NCBI GenBank assembly: GCA_039545355.1
Contig: BCJJ01000009.1
Location: 1,405,757 to 1,469,756 of the forward strand
DNA length: 64,000 bases
DNA from: Trichosporon coremiiforme
Taxonomy: Eukaryota; Basidiomycota; Tremellomycetes; Trichosporonales; Trichosporonaceae
Direction: 5' to 3'
Made by a program: the position numbers and the translations under genes. The stretch's first letter is position 1, and every line of letters begins with the position of its first letter. A model generated the notes under the pieces. That model saw nothing but the letters and a program-made list of their open reading frames with translations, did not search any database and had not been told where the DNA came from. Shown here piece by piece: positions 11,737-20,989 of this stretch.

Positions 11737-11781
11737 GGGATCGTCGCGCCTCAAAGGACTCGTACGTGCGCGCACACTTAG
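11737..11781 (-). promoter_or_regulatory. Conserved bipartite upstream element, copy 2
   Basis: Second copy of the element described at 10567-10613, lying between the divergent genes at 11531 (minus) and 11881 (plus). CTAAGTG and GCACG keep the same 10-base offset as in copy 1; the gap to the 22-base block is two bases shorter. Position would let it serve both genes, but only the minus-strand orientation is shared with copy 1. Confidence 0.5.
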
Positions 11782-11880
11782 GCATCGTTCCCAAGGACCT
11801 GGCGACTCGGCTCCCGCTTCCTCCAATACTGATACTGACAAGTTCTCCTCGTCAGTTCATTCAGCAATCGACGAACCACC

Positions 11881-13141
11881 ATGAGCACCACCCACTCCGT
11901 CGCAGAAATCTGCGGCACCTTTGACTGTATGTCGCTTAAGTCCGACAGCCCGCTGACAGCAGGTCCTCGAAGGCAGTGGCGAAGAGGTTTCGCAGGGTTC
12001 TCAACAGGCAGACCAAGGCGAGGACTCTGACGCCTCCTCAGACAGCTGGCGCCTCCGTGACAAGCTCGACTCTCGTGAGGAGGAAGAAAGCAAGCCCCAG
12101 TGAGTCGATCCAGATCTGGATGAATTCGCTCGCATGCTCATCGTGATTTTGAAGTCTTTCACACGCTAACATCAGTGTGACATGCCAAGCAAAGACCGTA
12201 TCAAGGCGGCGATCAATGAGTCGAGGAAGCTGATGGACGCAGCCGAAGCTAGAGCCCAGATTCTTCCGCCTGAAGACAACCCTTCCGATGCTGAGCAGCT
12301 CTCAGCGCGCGAAGGCACCTACATTCTTGCTGTGTTTGATGAACTGTTCACCCGCGGCAACCTCCTCCTTCCGCCCATGGAAGACAGGGATGGCTGGGAC
12401 CTCCTCCTGGCTCCTATCTTGTCAGTCGTCCGCCCCAACAGCGACACCTTCAACATCGGCCCGAAAGCTACGCGTGCGCTCCTCCAGCGCGAGGTCTGGC
12501 TGTCGCTCTTGGTCGAGACGCCCAACTTTCCCAAGACCCTCGCCTGGAAGGTCAAGGGCGTGACTCAGCCGTTCTCCTGGGAGCATGTTGCACTGGGCGC
12601 AGGCTTCCGTTCCCCGCGGCACAGGGGACGCCGATCCACCTTCTCGACGAGGTTGTCGAGTGCGTCAATGACGTGGTCAGCGCCGTGCTCCCCACTGAGG
12701 ACGGTACGTCTGAATGCTTGATAAAGCTGACATGCAGACAACCCCACTCGCGCTACTGACGTTGAAGCGGCGCTCCGCGCCTTTGCTGACGTTGGTGAGG
12801 CTGTGGTGGTGGGTGATGGAGCGCAAGCGGTCTACGCCTTCACCACTCCCATTACCGAGTCGGACGCCGCAGTTGCTCCTCCTGTCGCCAATCTGGAGAA
12901 GAATCTCGACAAGTTCTCGAACGCGGCCGAAAGAAGGTCGTCGTCCTCGACGCCTTCCCCGAGCTGCCTACCTCGCTTTCCGTCCGCCGCGCTCTGCGCA
13001 GGACCCCTCAAGAGTGCTCGGAAGGCGGACGTTCAGAACACCGCAACCAAGGGTCGTTTCTTCTTTTCTCAGGAGAAGGGTTATCAGAGCCCAGCGACCG
13101 AAGCCCTCGCCGAGCAGGTCGTCGCCGCGCTGGATCCCTAG
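11881..13141 (+). CDS. Hypothetical protein, five exons (about 341 aa)
   Basis: Proposed exons 11881-11926, 11973-12099, 12190-12559, 12625-12703 and 12738-13141 give one open frame. The most convincing block is exon 3 (GTYILAVFDELFTRGN, NFPKTLAWKVKG) followed by exon 4 (HLLDEVVECVNDVVSAVL) and exon 5 (ATDVEAALRAFADVGEAVVV), a helical protein with an acidic N-terminal linker. Exon 5 then becomes Ser/Pro-rich and ends LAEQVVAALDP. The first two introns need acceptors beyond the AG nearest the branch site; with the nearest AGs the message would stop at 12029. Exon borders are therefore provisional. No family recognised. Confidence 0.48.
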
Positions 13142-13592
13142 GCATGCAACGTTAGGCTAGGCTTCTAGCTTCATCTATGGATAATGAGTCGTCAGTCGCA
13201 ACTCAGTAGTGGCTATATGCAAATGACTGTGTGTATCGTGTCACTCACCGGTGTGACTGGTGATCGTGAAGATGTGCATATGGCGTGATGGGTCAATCTA
13301 CCGCGCACATTGATGCATCCATGTAGCCAGCAGCACGCAGAAGGAAGCACAGCCTCTGAGAGCTGAGGTTGCTTGAGGGGACGATCAGAACCCCCATTAG
13401 CCAATTCCAATTAGCGTAATCAAACTCCTACATTTCAAGCCAATAGCTCGGAGATATTAGGTTTGCCACCGATCGACGATTGGTGGCATGTAGCATCTGC
13501 ATAAGCCTCGGTCGCCATCCTTCGAGCTTGAGCCAACCTCGCCGGAGTTACGAGTAAGGCTGCCCCGTGTGTGCTATGCGGACAAAAACCGT

Positions 13593-13672
13593 TAGCGACG
13601 AGAAGTTTCGATCTTCTGCCCTTTGGGTAAACTCTTATGAGCCCAACGCTCTTCCATCTGAGCTACGTCGCT
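13593..13672 (-). tRNA. Initiator tRNA-Met (CAT) with 7-base intron, copy 1
   Basis: 80 bases. Acceptor AGCGACG pairs with CGTCGCT, giving the A1:U72 pair of eukaryotic initiators, discriminator A73. D-arm GCTC/GAGC, anticodon stem TTGGG/CCCAA with three consecutive G:C pairs next to the loop, T-arm AGAAG/CTTCT enclosing ATCGAAA with A54 and A60. These four traits mark an initiator rather than an elongator. The anticodon loop CTCATA is interrupted after position 37 by AGAGTTT. A TTTTT terminator follows. Exon sequence is identical to the copies at 14204 and 47383. Confidence 0.95.
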
Positions 13673-14203
13673 GGTCAGGGTTAACGGGGGGCGAAGCCGG
13701 TGCAGGTCCCGACAGAGTTTCGCACTATCGCTGCACCGGCTGGGCGCTGTTGCTCACCGCGTAACCAGCAGGTCCCAGTCCGCTTGGCCCTCCTGCCAGG
13801 TAGCGCTCTGTATCATAAGCGAAAGCGCACTGCGGTGGTGGGCCTGCAAGGCCCCGGGTAGCGCTGGCGAACCGCGACCCACAATTGCCTTTCCAGAGCG
13901 CCGGGCGTGTTTTGACGATCCCTCTGACGACTCGACAGTGGAGGGTATGGTGAGCATGCTGCGTCATCGCTATGTCATGATGCATGTTGCTCCTTGCATG
14001 AGGACATCGATGTGAGCGGCCTTTAGTTGTTAAACGGTCGCGTTCCGCTCGGCGAGGAACTAACGGTTGACGCCTTGCCGAAATGTGGCAGGCTCTCGGT
14101 GGAACAATGAGACGCGGACCATTATCCGTCTTCCTGGTCGATTGCGACCATCACCTCCCATGTCACCCTGCACGTTGAATCACTGAGAGAAGCCAAAAAC
14201 GTC

Positions 14204-14283
14204 TAGCGACGAGAAGTTTCGATCTTCTGCCCTTTGGGTGATCTCATATGAGCCCAACGCTCTTCCATCTGAGCTACGTCGCT
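14204..14283 (-). tRNA. Initiator tRNA-Met (CAT) with 7-base intron, copy 2
   Basis: Same 73-base mature sequence as the copy at 13593; only the intron differs (TGAGATC). In this copy the intron TGAG can pair with CTCA of the anticodon loop, extending the anticodon-intron helix. TTTTT follows the 3' end. Confidence 0.95.
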
Positions 14284-14431
14284 GATGTCAGGACGATGTG
14301 GAGCAAGCCCAGAGAGGGTACCAGGGCCGCAGCTGCCCTGGCCACCACTCCTTAGTTTTGTAAGGTTCACTCGCACCCAAAAAGACTCGCCTTCGTTCCG
14401 ACAGTGTGGGGGTGGTTTGAGCCAAAAGGAA

Positions 14432-14519
14432 AGGTCCGACTGGGAATCGAACCCAGATTACAAGAACGACAAAGAGAAGAAGTCAGAATCTTGTGTACTA
14501 ACCGTTATACGATCAGACC
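14432..14519 (-). tRNA. tRNA-Gln (CTG) with 16-base intron
   Basis: 88 bases. Acceptor GGTCTGA pairs with TCGGACC (one U:G), D-arm GTAT/GTAC, anticodon stem CAAGA/TCTTG, loop TTCTGA then a pyrimidine-rich 16-base intron after position 37, T-arm CTGGG/CCCAG around TTCGATT. Anticodon CTG decodes CAG. TTTT terminator downstream on the minus strand. Confidence 0.92.
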
Positions 14520-14834
14520 GGTTGTCTTTGTGTCTGTGTTCAGCGGATATCTGTGCTCAGAGGATATCAGTGCTCGCAGTTTCCGCGAATCAGCCTGAAC
14601 GAGCTCCAGGTTAGCTTGGATGCTTTGAGCGTTTGCATAGTAGCTTCCTAACAACGTGAAGCTTCATCGACTGGCAAAGTGGAGGATAGAACGCTGAAGG
14701 CTCGAGGGGAAATCAGTCGCCCACAGACACACGGAGTTCCACTCGATGCCCTTGCGAGCCACATCGCTATGACGTCCTCGTCTTGTGTCTGGGCATCGTA
14801 CAATCCACAACACGCATGACCGGCGCTCAGTCTG

Positions 14835-15725
14835 ATGTGCTGGCTCGACTTTGCGGCATACCCGCATATCGTCGAGGAGATTCTTGATCTCGCACCCGTT
14901 GAAGCGATTCCGACGCTGCGCCTGGTATCACGAGGGGTGCGCAATCGACTCGACTGGCGATTGGCGTACCACGTCGTACTGCCTCACTACCTGGGCGAGA
15001 GAGCACCGCATTTGCTGCCCAATGCTGGCAAACTCTTGACCCACTCAAGCATGGAGAAGACACGCATCGTGCAACTTCAGTCATGGTCGGGTCAGGACGG
15101 GTATCCTCGAACGGCGGCGGAAGAGGCGCTACTCGACCTACCTGGGCTGCGGTGGGTCGTGCTCGACTTTCCCTCACAGTCTCACCGCATGGGATCGATG
15201 CCGGTTCTGCGAGCAGGACAAACGGCAGTCCACCCGATCCGCAACTCGTGGTCGCGACAGGTGAATCACCCGTACCGTTTGCGATATCAAGACGTTGTCG
15301 GCTGCCGCGCCCATCGCATCGTCTTCGTGCTCAGAGCCGACCCAAGCGTGTACGCGCCAATCTGCAGCGTGTTTTACGACTCATCGTTTCCGAGCCGCGA
15401 GTTCGTCATATGCCTTCTACCACCACAAGGGGATCCCGGCACCAAGTGGCTCACCGGGAAGGGAACCAGCCACGTTCCGCTTCTCGATACGCTCGCCGTC
15501 AGCGCAGCGAACCTCGGTACCCTCACCATCGCCGGTCTCGAAACTTGGGACGACAGTGGTCTTGAAGGTTCATGGTGTGATATGCTCTCCGAGCGACTGT
15601 CGAGCATCGTCAACGGTACGACGAGGCGCGACCGCGCCCCCGACCTGACTGTCACGACGCTGGATGAGTGGAGGGGCCAGGTCGGAGAGGAGGAGTGGGC
15701 CCTTGTGACCAGTGTGTTGGACTAG
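14835..15725 (+). CDS. F-box-like hypothetical protein (296 aa)
   Basis: Uninterrupted frame from the ATG at 14835. The N-terminus reads YPHIVEEILDLAPVEAIPTLRLVSRGVRNRLD (residues 9-40, split here only by reading), the helical pattern of a degenerate F-box: a Tyr-Pro-His start, hydrophobic heptads and a Leu-Arg-x-x-Ser-Arg turn. F-boxes bind Skp1 in SCF ubiquitin ligases; substrate recognition would lie in the C-terminal 250 residues, which show no LRR or WD repeats. Proteins of this look form large expanded families in Trichosporonales, from family knowledge; function is inferred. Follows the tRNA cluster. An out-of-frame ATG sits 19 bases upstream. Confidence 0.68.
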   Translation: MCWLDFAAYPHIVEEILDLAPVEAIPTLRLVSRGVRNRLDWRLAYHVVLPHYLGERAPHLLPNAGKLLTHSSMEKTRIVQLQSWSGQDGYPRTAAEEALLDLPGLRWVVLDFPSQSHRMGSMPVLRAGQTAVHPIRNSWSRQVNHPYRLRYQDVVGCRAHRIVFVLRADPSVYAPICSVFYDSSFPSREFVICLLPPQGDPGTKWLTGKGTSHVPLLDTLAVSAANLGTLTIAGLETWDDSGLEGSWCDMLSERLSSIVNGTTRRDRAPDLTVTTLDEWRGQVGEEEWALVTSVLD

Positions 15726-16612
15726 GATTGGAACGGACAGTCGAGTCGCGAGTGGCAAGACCGCTGTTTCCCTGGCCGCAACAATGTCTCGATATTACGC
15801 GCTTGCCCCTACAACCTGTCCGGATTGCACGCGCGCTTCAATGAACGGGGGACAACGCTCTAATATGCTTGATCCGACGGTGCTTTGCTCTGAGAGCTGA
15901 TCGGCCGAGACTCTTTGCCCCACCGAATGAGCAGATGGGTCAGTGCCCGATTGCGGCCGCCTATGGCCATTGGGCAAAGAACGACGCCTCGCCGCGACAT
16001 CACGCGTGGAATCTGGGCCCCAGACATGCAGCTGCACGGAATGTAAAGTTTCGAGACAGCTGACTGTGCGTCTTCACATCATGGTTCGGTCCTCGATGAT
16101 GCCAAGCTGGTCTGCCCGAAGAAGGGATTTTACTGATGACCGAGCTGCCGGCTATGAACTTGATATCGTAGACTAACAGTGCTGAAGCTGCCATCGGTCT
16201 TCGCCTGTCTTCTCGAGTCGTCACACGGACCGCCTGCGGATGAAACTAGGAAAGGGTGACCTTATCGAGAAGAGGTCAAGGGGTCGAACCGGAACGCCGG
16301 GCCCCGGATCTCAATACCAGAGCGCAGGGATCTCGCAACTGGGACCCCACAGATAATGATGACTTCCATTTTCGAGCCAATGCGTAAGGACCGCTGTCAG
16401 GTGATCGATAACGGCTCAAGCTTCATGGCGGTTGCTGGACTGTTTCGTTACATCTGCGGATACGGAAAGTTGACCCCTTTCAGTTGCCCGATGCTGCTCT
16501 ATCCTCTGCATCACGGCATATAAGCTCGCGTGACGTCTTACCTATCTCACAGCCACCAAATCGCCCATTAACCTCCACAGCACGAGACAGAACCGACTCC
16601 TAAACGATCAAC
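15726..16612. other. Intergenic, promoter of phospholipase A2 copy 1
   Basis: No exon supported. The right end (about 16490-16600) has a TATAAGC-type sequence near 16521 and pyrimidine-rich leader before the ATG at 16613, consistent with a core promoter. Confidence 0.4.
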
Positions 16613-17059
16613 ATGCGCCCTTTCTTCGCGGCTATCTTCTTTCTCACTGTCGGCGGTGTCGTGGCTGCCCCTACCCCTGCCTCCGGTGCTGCCTGCCTCA
16701 GCACCGTCGAGGATCGCGACCTCGCCCCGCGCGGCAACCCTGCGCGCTGCCCTTCGGGCAAGACGGCGAAGTCGCAGGGCCTCACGCCCTCGACGAATGG
16801 CTGCAGCTTCGTACCCGAGTACAAGTTCCACTCGTGCTGCAACTCGCACGACGTCTGCTACGGAACCTGCAGCCGCACCAAAGCCTCGTGCGACACGTCC
16901 TTCCACACCTGCATGAAGAACGTGTGCACCGCAACTTACAGCGCCGGTATCAAACGCACAGCCTGTCTTGCCGCCGCTACAACGTACTACAAGGGTGTTG
17001 ATATTGCAGGTGACAACGCTTTCCAGAACGCCTCGGAGAAGTACTGCCGCTGCGTTTAG
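16613..17059 (+). CDS. Secreted phospholipase A2, copy 1 (148 aa)
   Basis: Hydrolyses the sn-2 ester of phospholipids outside the cell. A signal peptide covers about residues 1-19 (MRPFFAAIFF core, VVAA cleavage region). The mature domain has CCNSHDVCYGTC at residues 75-86, with H79-D80 the catalytic pair of the fungal/prokaryotic-type (group XIV) family, plus eight further cysteines including the C-terminal YCRC. Length and single exon match that family. A tandem paralogue starts 312 bases downstream and a third copy lies at 48063. Role in nutrition, signalling or host interaction cannot be told from sequence. Confidence 0.87.
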   Translation: MRPFFAAIFFLTVGGVVAAPTPASGAACLSTVEDRDLAPRGNPARCPSGKTAKSQGLTPSTNGCSFVPEYKFHSCCNSHDVCYGTCSRTKASCDTSFHTCMKNVCTATYSAGIKRTACLAAATTYYKGVDIAGDNAFQNASEKYCRCV

Positions 17060-17371
17060 GGCGTCGGTCACCAGGTCTGACTTTCGCTTGCCATGAGTGT
17101 GGGCGCGTGTCAGCTTACGCCCGTACAGCACTGAATATGCATCGATCCGGGCACAACCGATTTGCTTCGAATTGTTGACGAAACACCTTTGAGACGGCAA
17201 CGTGACCAACTATCGGACCATGGGGCACTGACGTTGCAAAGTCGCATCCGCGCCATCAGCCCCTACAGCTGCAACTCACAGCTGCTTCCCGATACGACTT
17301 AGTCAACTAGTGTTCGTCGATGCCCAACTTCCTCTCCTTCAGCCACCCTCCGCACCCCGGTGTCTACGATC
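17060..17371. other. Spacer between tandem phospholipase A2 copies
   Basis: 312 bases holding the end of copy 1 and the promoter of copy 2. No other feature seen. Confidence 0.5.
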
Positions 17372-17850
17372 ATGCGCGTCCTTTCTATCTTTGTGATCTC
17401 TATTCTCATTTCGGCAGGTGTTGCCGCCACAGCCGCCGCCATGCCCACCGGAGCTGCTAGCCTCCCCGCAAACCACCTCGAACAGCGCTCTGACCCCGAG
17501 CGCTGTCCAGCCGGACAGACGGCACAGTTCCTCGGCCGCGACCCTTCGACCGACGGCTGCAGCGTCGTTCCCGAATACAAGTTCCGCGAGTGCGGCAACG
17601 CGCACGACATCTGCTACGGCACCTGTACTCGCAACAAGCTCGACTGCGACAATGCCTTCTACACCTGTATGGAGAGCATGTGCAACTCTCTTCAAAGCGT
17701 CTGGGGACGCTCAAATGCCTCGCCGCCGCCGGCATCTACCTCCAGGACGTCGACAGGTTCGGCGACGAGGCGTTTATCGAGGCGTTTATCGAGGCGTTTA
17801 TCGAGGCGTTTATCGAGGCGTTTATCGAGGCGTTTATCGAGGCGTCTTAG
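17372..17850 (+). pseudogene. Secreted phospholipase A2, copy 2, frameshifted with repeat-replaced C-terminus
   Basis: Signal peptide (MRVLSIFVIS) and phospholipase A2 core are intact in one frame: H78-D79 sit in CGNAHDICYG, but the second cysteine of the CC pair is glycine (residue 75). After CMESMCNSLQSV (about residue 110) the homology continues in another frame (LKCLAAAGIYLQDVD), so a frameshift lies near 17700. That frame then enters six copies of a 12-base repeat and stops at 17848-17850 without the final YCRC cysteines. The frame continuing from the ATG reads the repeat as a basic RRLS array and stops at 17912-17914. Most likely a decaying copy; an assembly indel is possible for the shift but not for the repeat. 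Confidence 0.7.
17767..17846 (+). repeat. 12-base tandem repeat (GAGGCGTTTATC, 6.7 units)
   Basis: Six perfect units from 17767 to 17838 plus a partial seventh. Because 12 is a multiple of three it keeps frame: EAFI repeats in one frame and RRLS repeats in the other. It sits exactly where the homologous enzyme has its C-terminal disulfide segment. Confidence 0.97.
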
Positions 17851-18072
17851 GCGTTCTGCACTTGCGTCTAATCGGGCGCAATGGCGATTTGAACCGCAAA
17901 AGGTTGGAGCATGAATGTGGGAGCTTCATACATGCAGCAGAAGTCTGTTTTCGGTTCGTTGCATCTCGATCTCCCCACTGACTTCTCGTCCATGACTTAG
18001 ATTCTACCTTGGCCTCTTGCATGGATAACGGGCCAGCCGTTATCAGTTTCGTTCAGGATGCACTCGATTCTT

Positions 18073-19038
18073 TCAGGCGCGGGTACGCTTGGACTCCTTC
18101 CCCTCCGACCCGTCAGAGGTCCTGCGCTTGTGACTACCAGAGCTGGTAGACCGAGTCTCAGAAGGGAGGTCGGTAGTGATGCGCAGAGGAGGCTGGCGCC
18201 GGGACCCAAGGGGCCTGTTGGGCGAGCGGGGTGGGCGGGCCGGAGGGCTCACGGGCAGAACCAGGTGGCCTGGAGTACCAGGGCCACGGAAACTGCCGGG
18301 CATTGGCACGAACGTGGCCTGCCTCAGGGTCTCGGTAGGAGGAGCCTCACCGGGGACAAAGCGGGGAGCGTTGTCAGAGCGACTGACAGGAGCGGAAGGG
18401 GCCTTGGCGGTGCCGTTGGCAACCCCCAGAGTCGGAGCAGTGGCGATACCGAGACGAGGCGCGCGGTCAAGCTGGCGGGCCGGGGGAACGGGGTACACAC
18501 GGCGAAGGGGTCGCTGATGCGTAGCGGGAGCTTGACCGATGACATTGCCGCTGTTGTTGGCAGCACCAGTGGCAGAGACGGTGCCGACAAGGTGGCGAGC
18601 AGACTGGCCATTGGGAAGGCGCTGGACGGTGCGCGACTCGGCAGTCTGGAGCTCGACGAGCTGAGGACCGCTATCTTGATCCCTGCCAACCTCGCTCATA
18701 GCATCGACCTCGGTCCTGCTCACATCCGAGATGTGGCAGTTGGAACCGAGCTTGATCAGGGCGCGGCCAACGTTGTTGGAGATAGTATCGAAGGTGGCGA
18801 TGGCGGCGGGGTTGGACGTAGTAGTGCCCACGGGAGACGCTTCGTCGCTTTCAAAGTTGTTGGCGATCACACCTTCAGCGTAAGAGGGGTAGCGGGAAGG
18901 CGGGGCCGAGGGGCGTTGAACAGAGCCATCGACGGGAACGTGGTCCCTCCAGCGCTCAACGCGGCGGTCGGCGGTCTCCTGCTGAACCATGGCGTCGGTT
19001 ATCCACATCTTGCGGGCCACATCCCAGCGTTTATTCAT
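18073..19038 (-). CDS. Disordered basic hypothetical protein (321 aa)
   Basis: Single open frame from the ATG at 19038 (MNKRWDVARKMWITDAMVQQ). The first 40 residues look helical and aromatic, perhaps the only folded part; the rest is Pro/Ser/Arg/Ala-rich and low in hydrophobics. The C-terminus (SHKRRTSDGSEGKESKRTR) resembles a bipartite nuclear localisation signal. The other-strand frame of similar length is a shadow. No family recognised; nuclear localisation is inference. Confidence 0.6.
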   Translation of the reverse strand: MNKRWDVARKMWITDAMVQQETADRRVERWRDHVPVDGSVQRPSAPPSRYPSYAEGVIANNFESDEASPVGTTTSNPAAIATFDTISNNVGRALIKLGSNCHISDVSRTEVDAMSEVGRDQDSGPQLVELQTAESRTVQRLPNGQSARHLVGTVSATGAANNSGNVIGQAPATHQRPLRRVYPVPPARQLDRAPRLGIATAPTLGVANGTAKAPSAPVSRSDNAPRFVPGEAPPTETLRQATFVPMPGSFRGPGTPGHLVLPVSPPARPPRSPNRPLGSRRQPPLRITTDLPSETRSTSSGSHKRRTSDGSEGKESKRTRA

Positions 19039-20320
19039 GATGTTGAGCACTTCGGTTGAGAGTTGGAGATGACTTGAGAGAAGGGAAAGAGTTGCCTTCT
19101 TATGCTCGTCTTTGCGAATTGCCGCTCGTGCGTGATGGACATTGTGGGACGCGTCTGTTCATCAATGTATCAATGTACATGGCGCGCTACTCATTGGATG
19201 GTGAGCACCATGTATCGTTCTAGTGCCACAGTGCGATAGCTTGTGTACGAGGGGCATGATCACCTGTTGAAAGCATATGGTGAGGCAGTGTGATAGACAA
19301 AGAGGGATATTGGCTTTGTTCGCACCGTCGATCTTCCAACGCAGGACCGCAGTCAATGTCGCGTCGAAATCGCCACGCATATCGAACGTCAGTCCTAACA
19401 GTCTTCACCCGGGTGCTTGAAGCTCTCCTCTGTCTCAGATCGCGGGCACGCCTCTCTTGTCATCGCTGAGTAGGATGATAGTTATAGCCCAATTTCTCGA
19501 ATTTCGCGTGCCATTTCAACTCCGCGTATCTTTTATCTAAGCTCTCCGACCCGGCTTTCGGCATGAACCCAGATGGAGCCGGAGCCTAACTCTCTGAGCG
19601 CGATAAGCCATTTGGGTCTAGAATCCGCCTCGTCTCGGCTCAAGAGTAGCGACAGTCGCATGCCCCACCTCGCTTTCCTCGCGTCCCTCGCGTGACATCA
19701 ATGATGAATTTCGACTTCTCATCAGGGCAGCGAGACGACCCCAATCTCGTCCGCGGCCAGGTACTCCAGGCACGTTCGGTTGAAGTAGGTCACATTCCCA
19801 GCGTCGTGGTCCTTCGCTCGGGGCCGAAAGATGCATGTCTTCCTTACTCCGATCTAGCACCCCTCTGCTGTGCCTTGCCCTTTCGTTTCTCTGCGGGTTC
19901 TCACTCTTTCTGCGTGCGTCGCCAGGGAGCTTGGCTTGCTCGCTCGCGAGCTCGCAGCCATACGCGCAGGGAGTACTGAGGATATGCAATGTTCACGGTT
20001 CTAAGGTATGATTACAACAAGATGTACAGGAATAGAATTGAATTATGCCCTGCTTGTGCAGCAAGGGCCTGGGCGGGCTGCGTAAGATAAGGCCCTATCG
20101 TCCTTTTGTAAAATCGGGGTCGCTGCAAAAAGTTCGAAGCAGCAGCGAGCGGCAGTGTTCTATGCTATGTGCAGTGAGGTCCGTATGCGCTGTGCAGAGC
20201 TGAATGCTGTGCGAGCCCCGCGAGCATGATGCGTCACCGGCCTCCGGCTCCGTCGAGGGTCGCCGAACGCCACGCCGGTGGCGTCGCGCCCTCCGCGCCG
20301 TCCGCGGACTGCGCGGGCAA
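19039..20320. other. Intergenic
   Basis: No supported exon. Frames at 19618-19989 on either strand are short and overlapping, with no splice context. Promoter of the gene at 19038 is expected at its left end. Confidence 0.4.
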
Positions 20321-20989
20321 CTACACCCACAGCGGGCCCTGGACTGTGAAGCTGCGTGACGGGTCCTTGAGGCGCCACCACTGGCCGAAGCGGCTGCTCC
20401 TGCACTCGGCGAGGCGGATGTTGCCCTCGTGCGCTTCTCCTGCCGCGTGCTCCCCCTCACGGACCTCGATGCAGAGCTGCGTGTCGCCGAGGCGGAGCTG
20501 GTTCTCGGCAAAGACCCATGTCTGCGCCGCCGCGCGAGAGGAGCTGCATTCCCAGACCTGCACGGTCTTGCCCGCTTTCGGCTCTGTCTGTTAGTGACTT
20601 GGACTGACGACGCAAGAAAGGGTATGACTCACTGTTGCCAGCGTCGAGGCAGAGGCTGCCCCACCCATCCATCTTGATCTGGCCCGGCTCATCGCGGCCA
20701 ATGGTCCAGTCAAGGGCGACGTAGCGGCTCACGTAGCGGTTGTAATCGCCAGTCCTGATCGTCAGCACGTCACTCGGGGAACCAGAAGTGCCTCGCCTCT
20801 GAGGCGTGGCAAGGGCGCATGCGTCACTCACATCCAGACGGTGTCGCCGTTCTTCGAGACACCACGGATACCGTGGTGGAGCACGCCGAGGTAGCCGCCG
20901 GTCTTGCCTCCGCCGGCCCACTGAAGCGTCTCGGCGTGCGTCGGGAGAGCAAGGGCGAAGAGGAAGATGGTGAGGAGGGAGGCGAACAT
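20321..20989 (-). CDS. Secreted ricin-B-fold (beta-trefoil) lectin-like protein (180 aa)
   Basis: Exons 20989-20832, 20754-20633 and 20583-20321 join in frame. A signal peptide is clear (MFASLLTIFLFALALPTHAE). The mature part has the beta-trefoil hallmarks of the ricin B family: W/C pattern KMDGWGSLCLDAGN, a VQVWEC segment, LCIEV and a terminal GQWWRL. These modules bind sugars; here there is no attached catalytic chain. The third exon uses the second AG after CTAACAGACAG; the nearest AG would break the frame. Likely a secreted or wall-associated carbohydrate-binding protein. Confidence 0.78.

Larger units (their letters stand above)
13142..14834. other. tRNA-bearing intergenic region
   Basis: Apart from the three tRNA genes annotated separately, no exon is supported between 13142 and 14834. 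The stretches 13142-13592 and 13673-14203 show no conserved frame or repeat. Each tRNA is followed, on its own strand, by a T-run of four or five that fits RNA polymerase III termination. Confidence 0.5.

Noticed and set aside
16265..16345. tRNA-like GGTTCGACC segment on the minus strand
   Set aside because: Possible T-loop overlaps the would-be acceptor stem and no D- or anticodon arm folds.
18058..19059. 333-codon plus-strand frame
   Set aside because: Antisense of the 321-aa gene; the minus frame has an ATG and a nuclear signal, the plus frame has neither domain nor better codon pattern. The choice is not certain.
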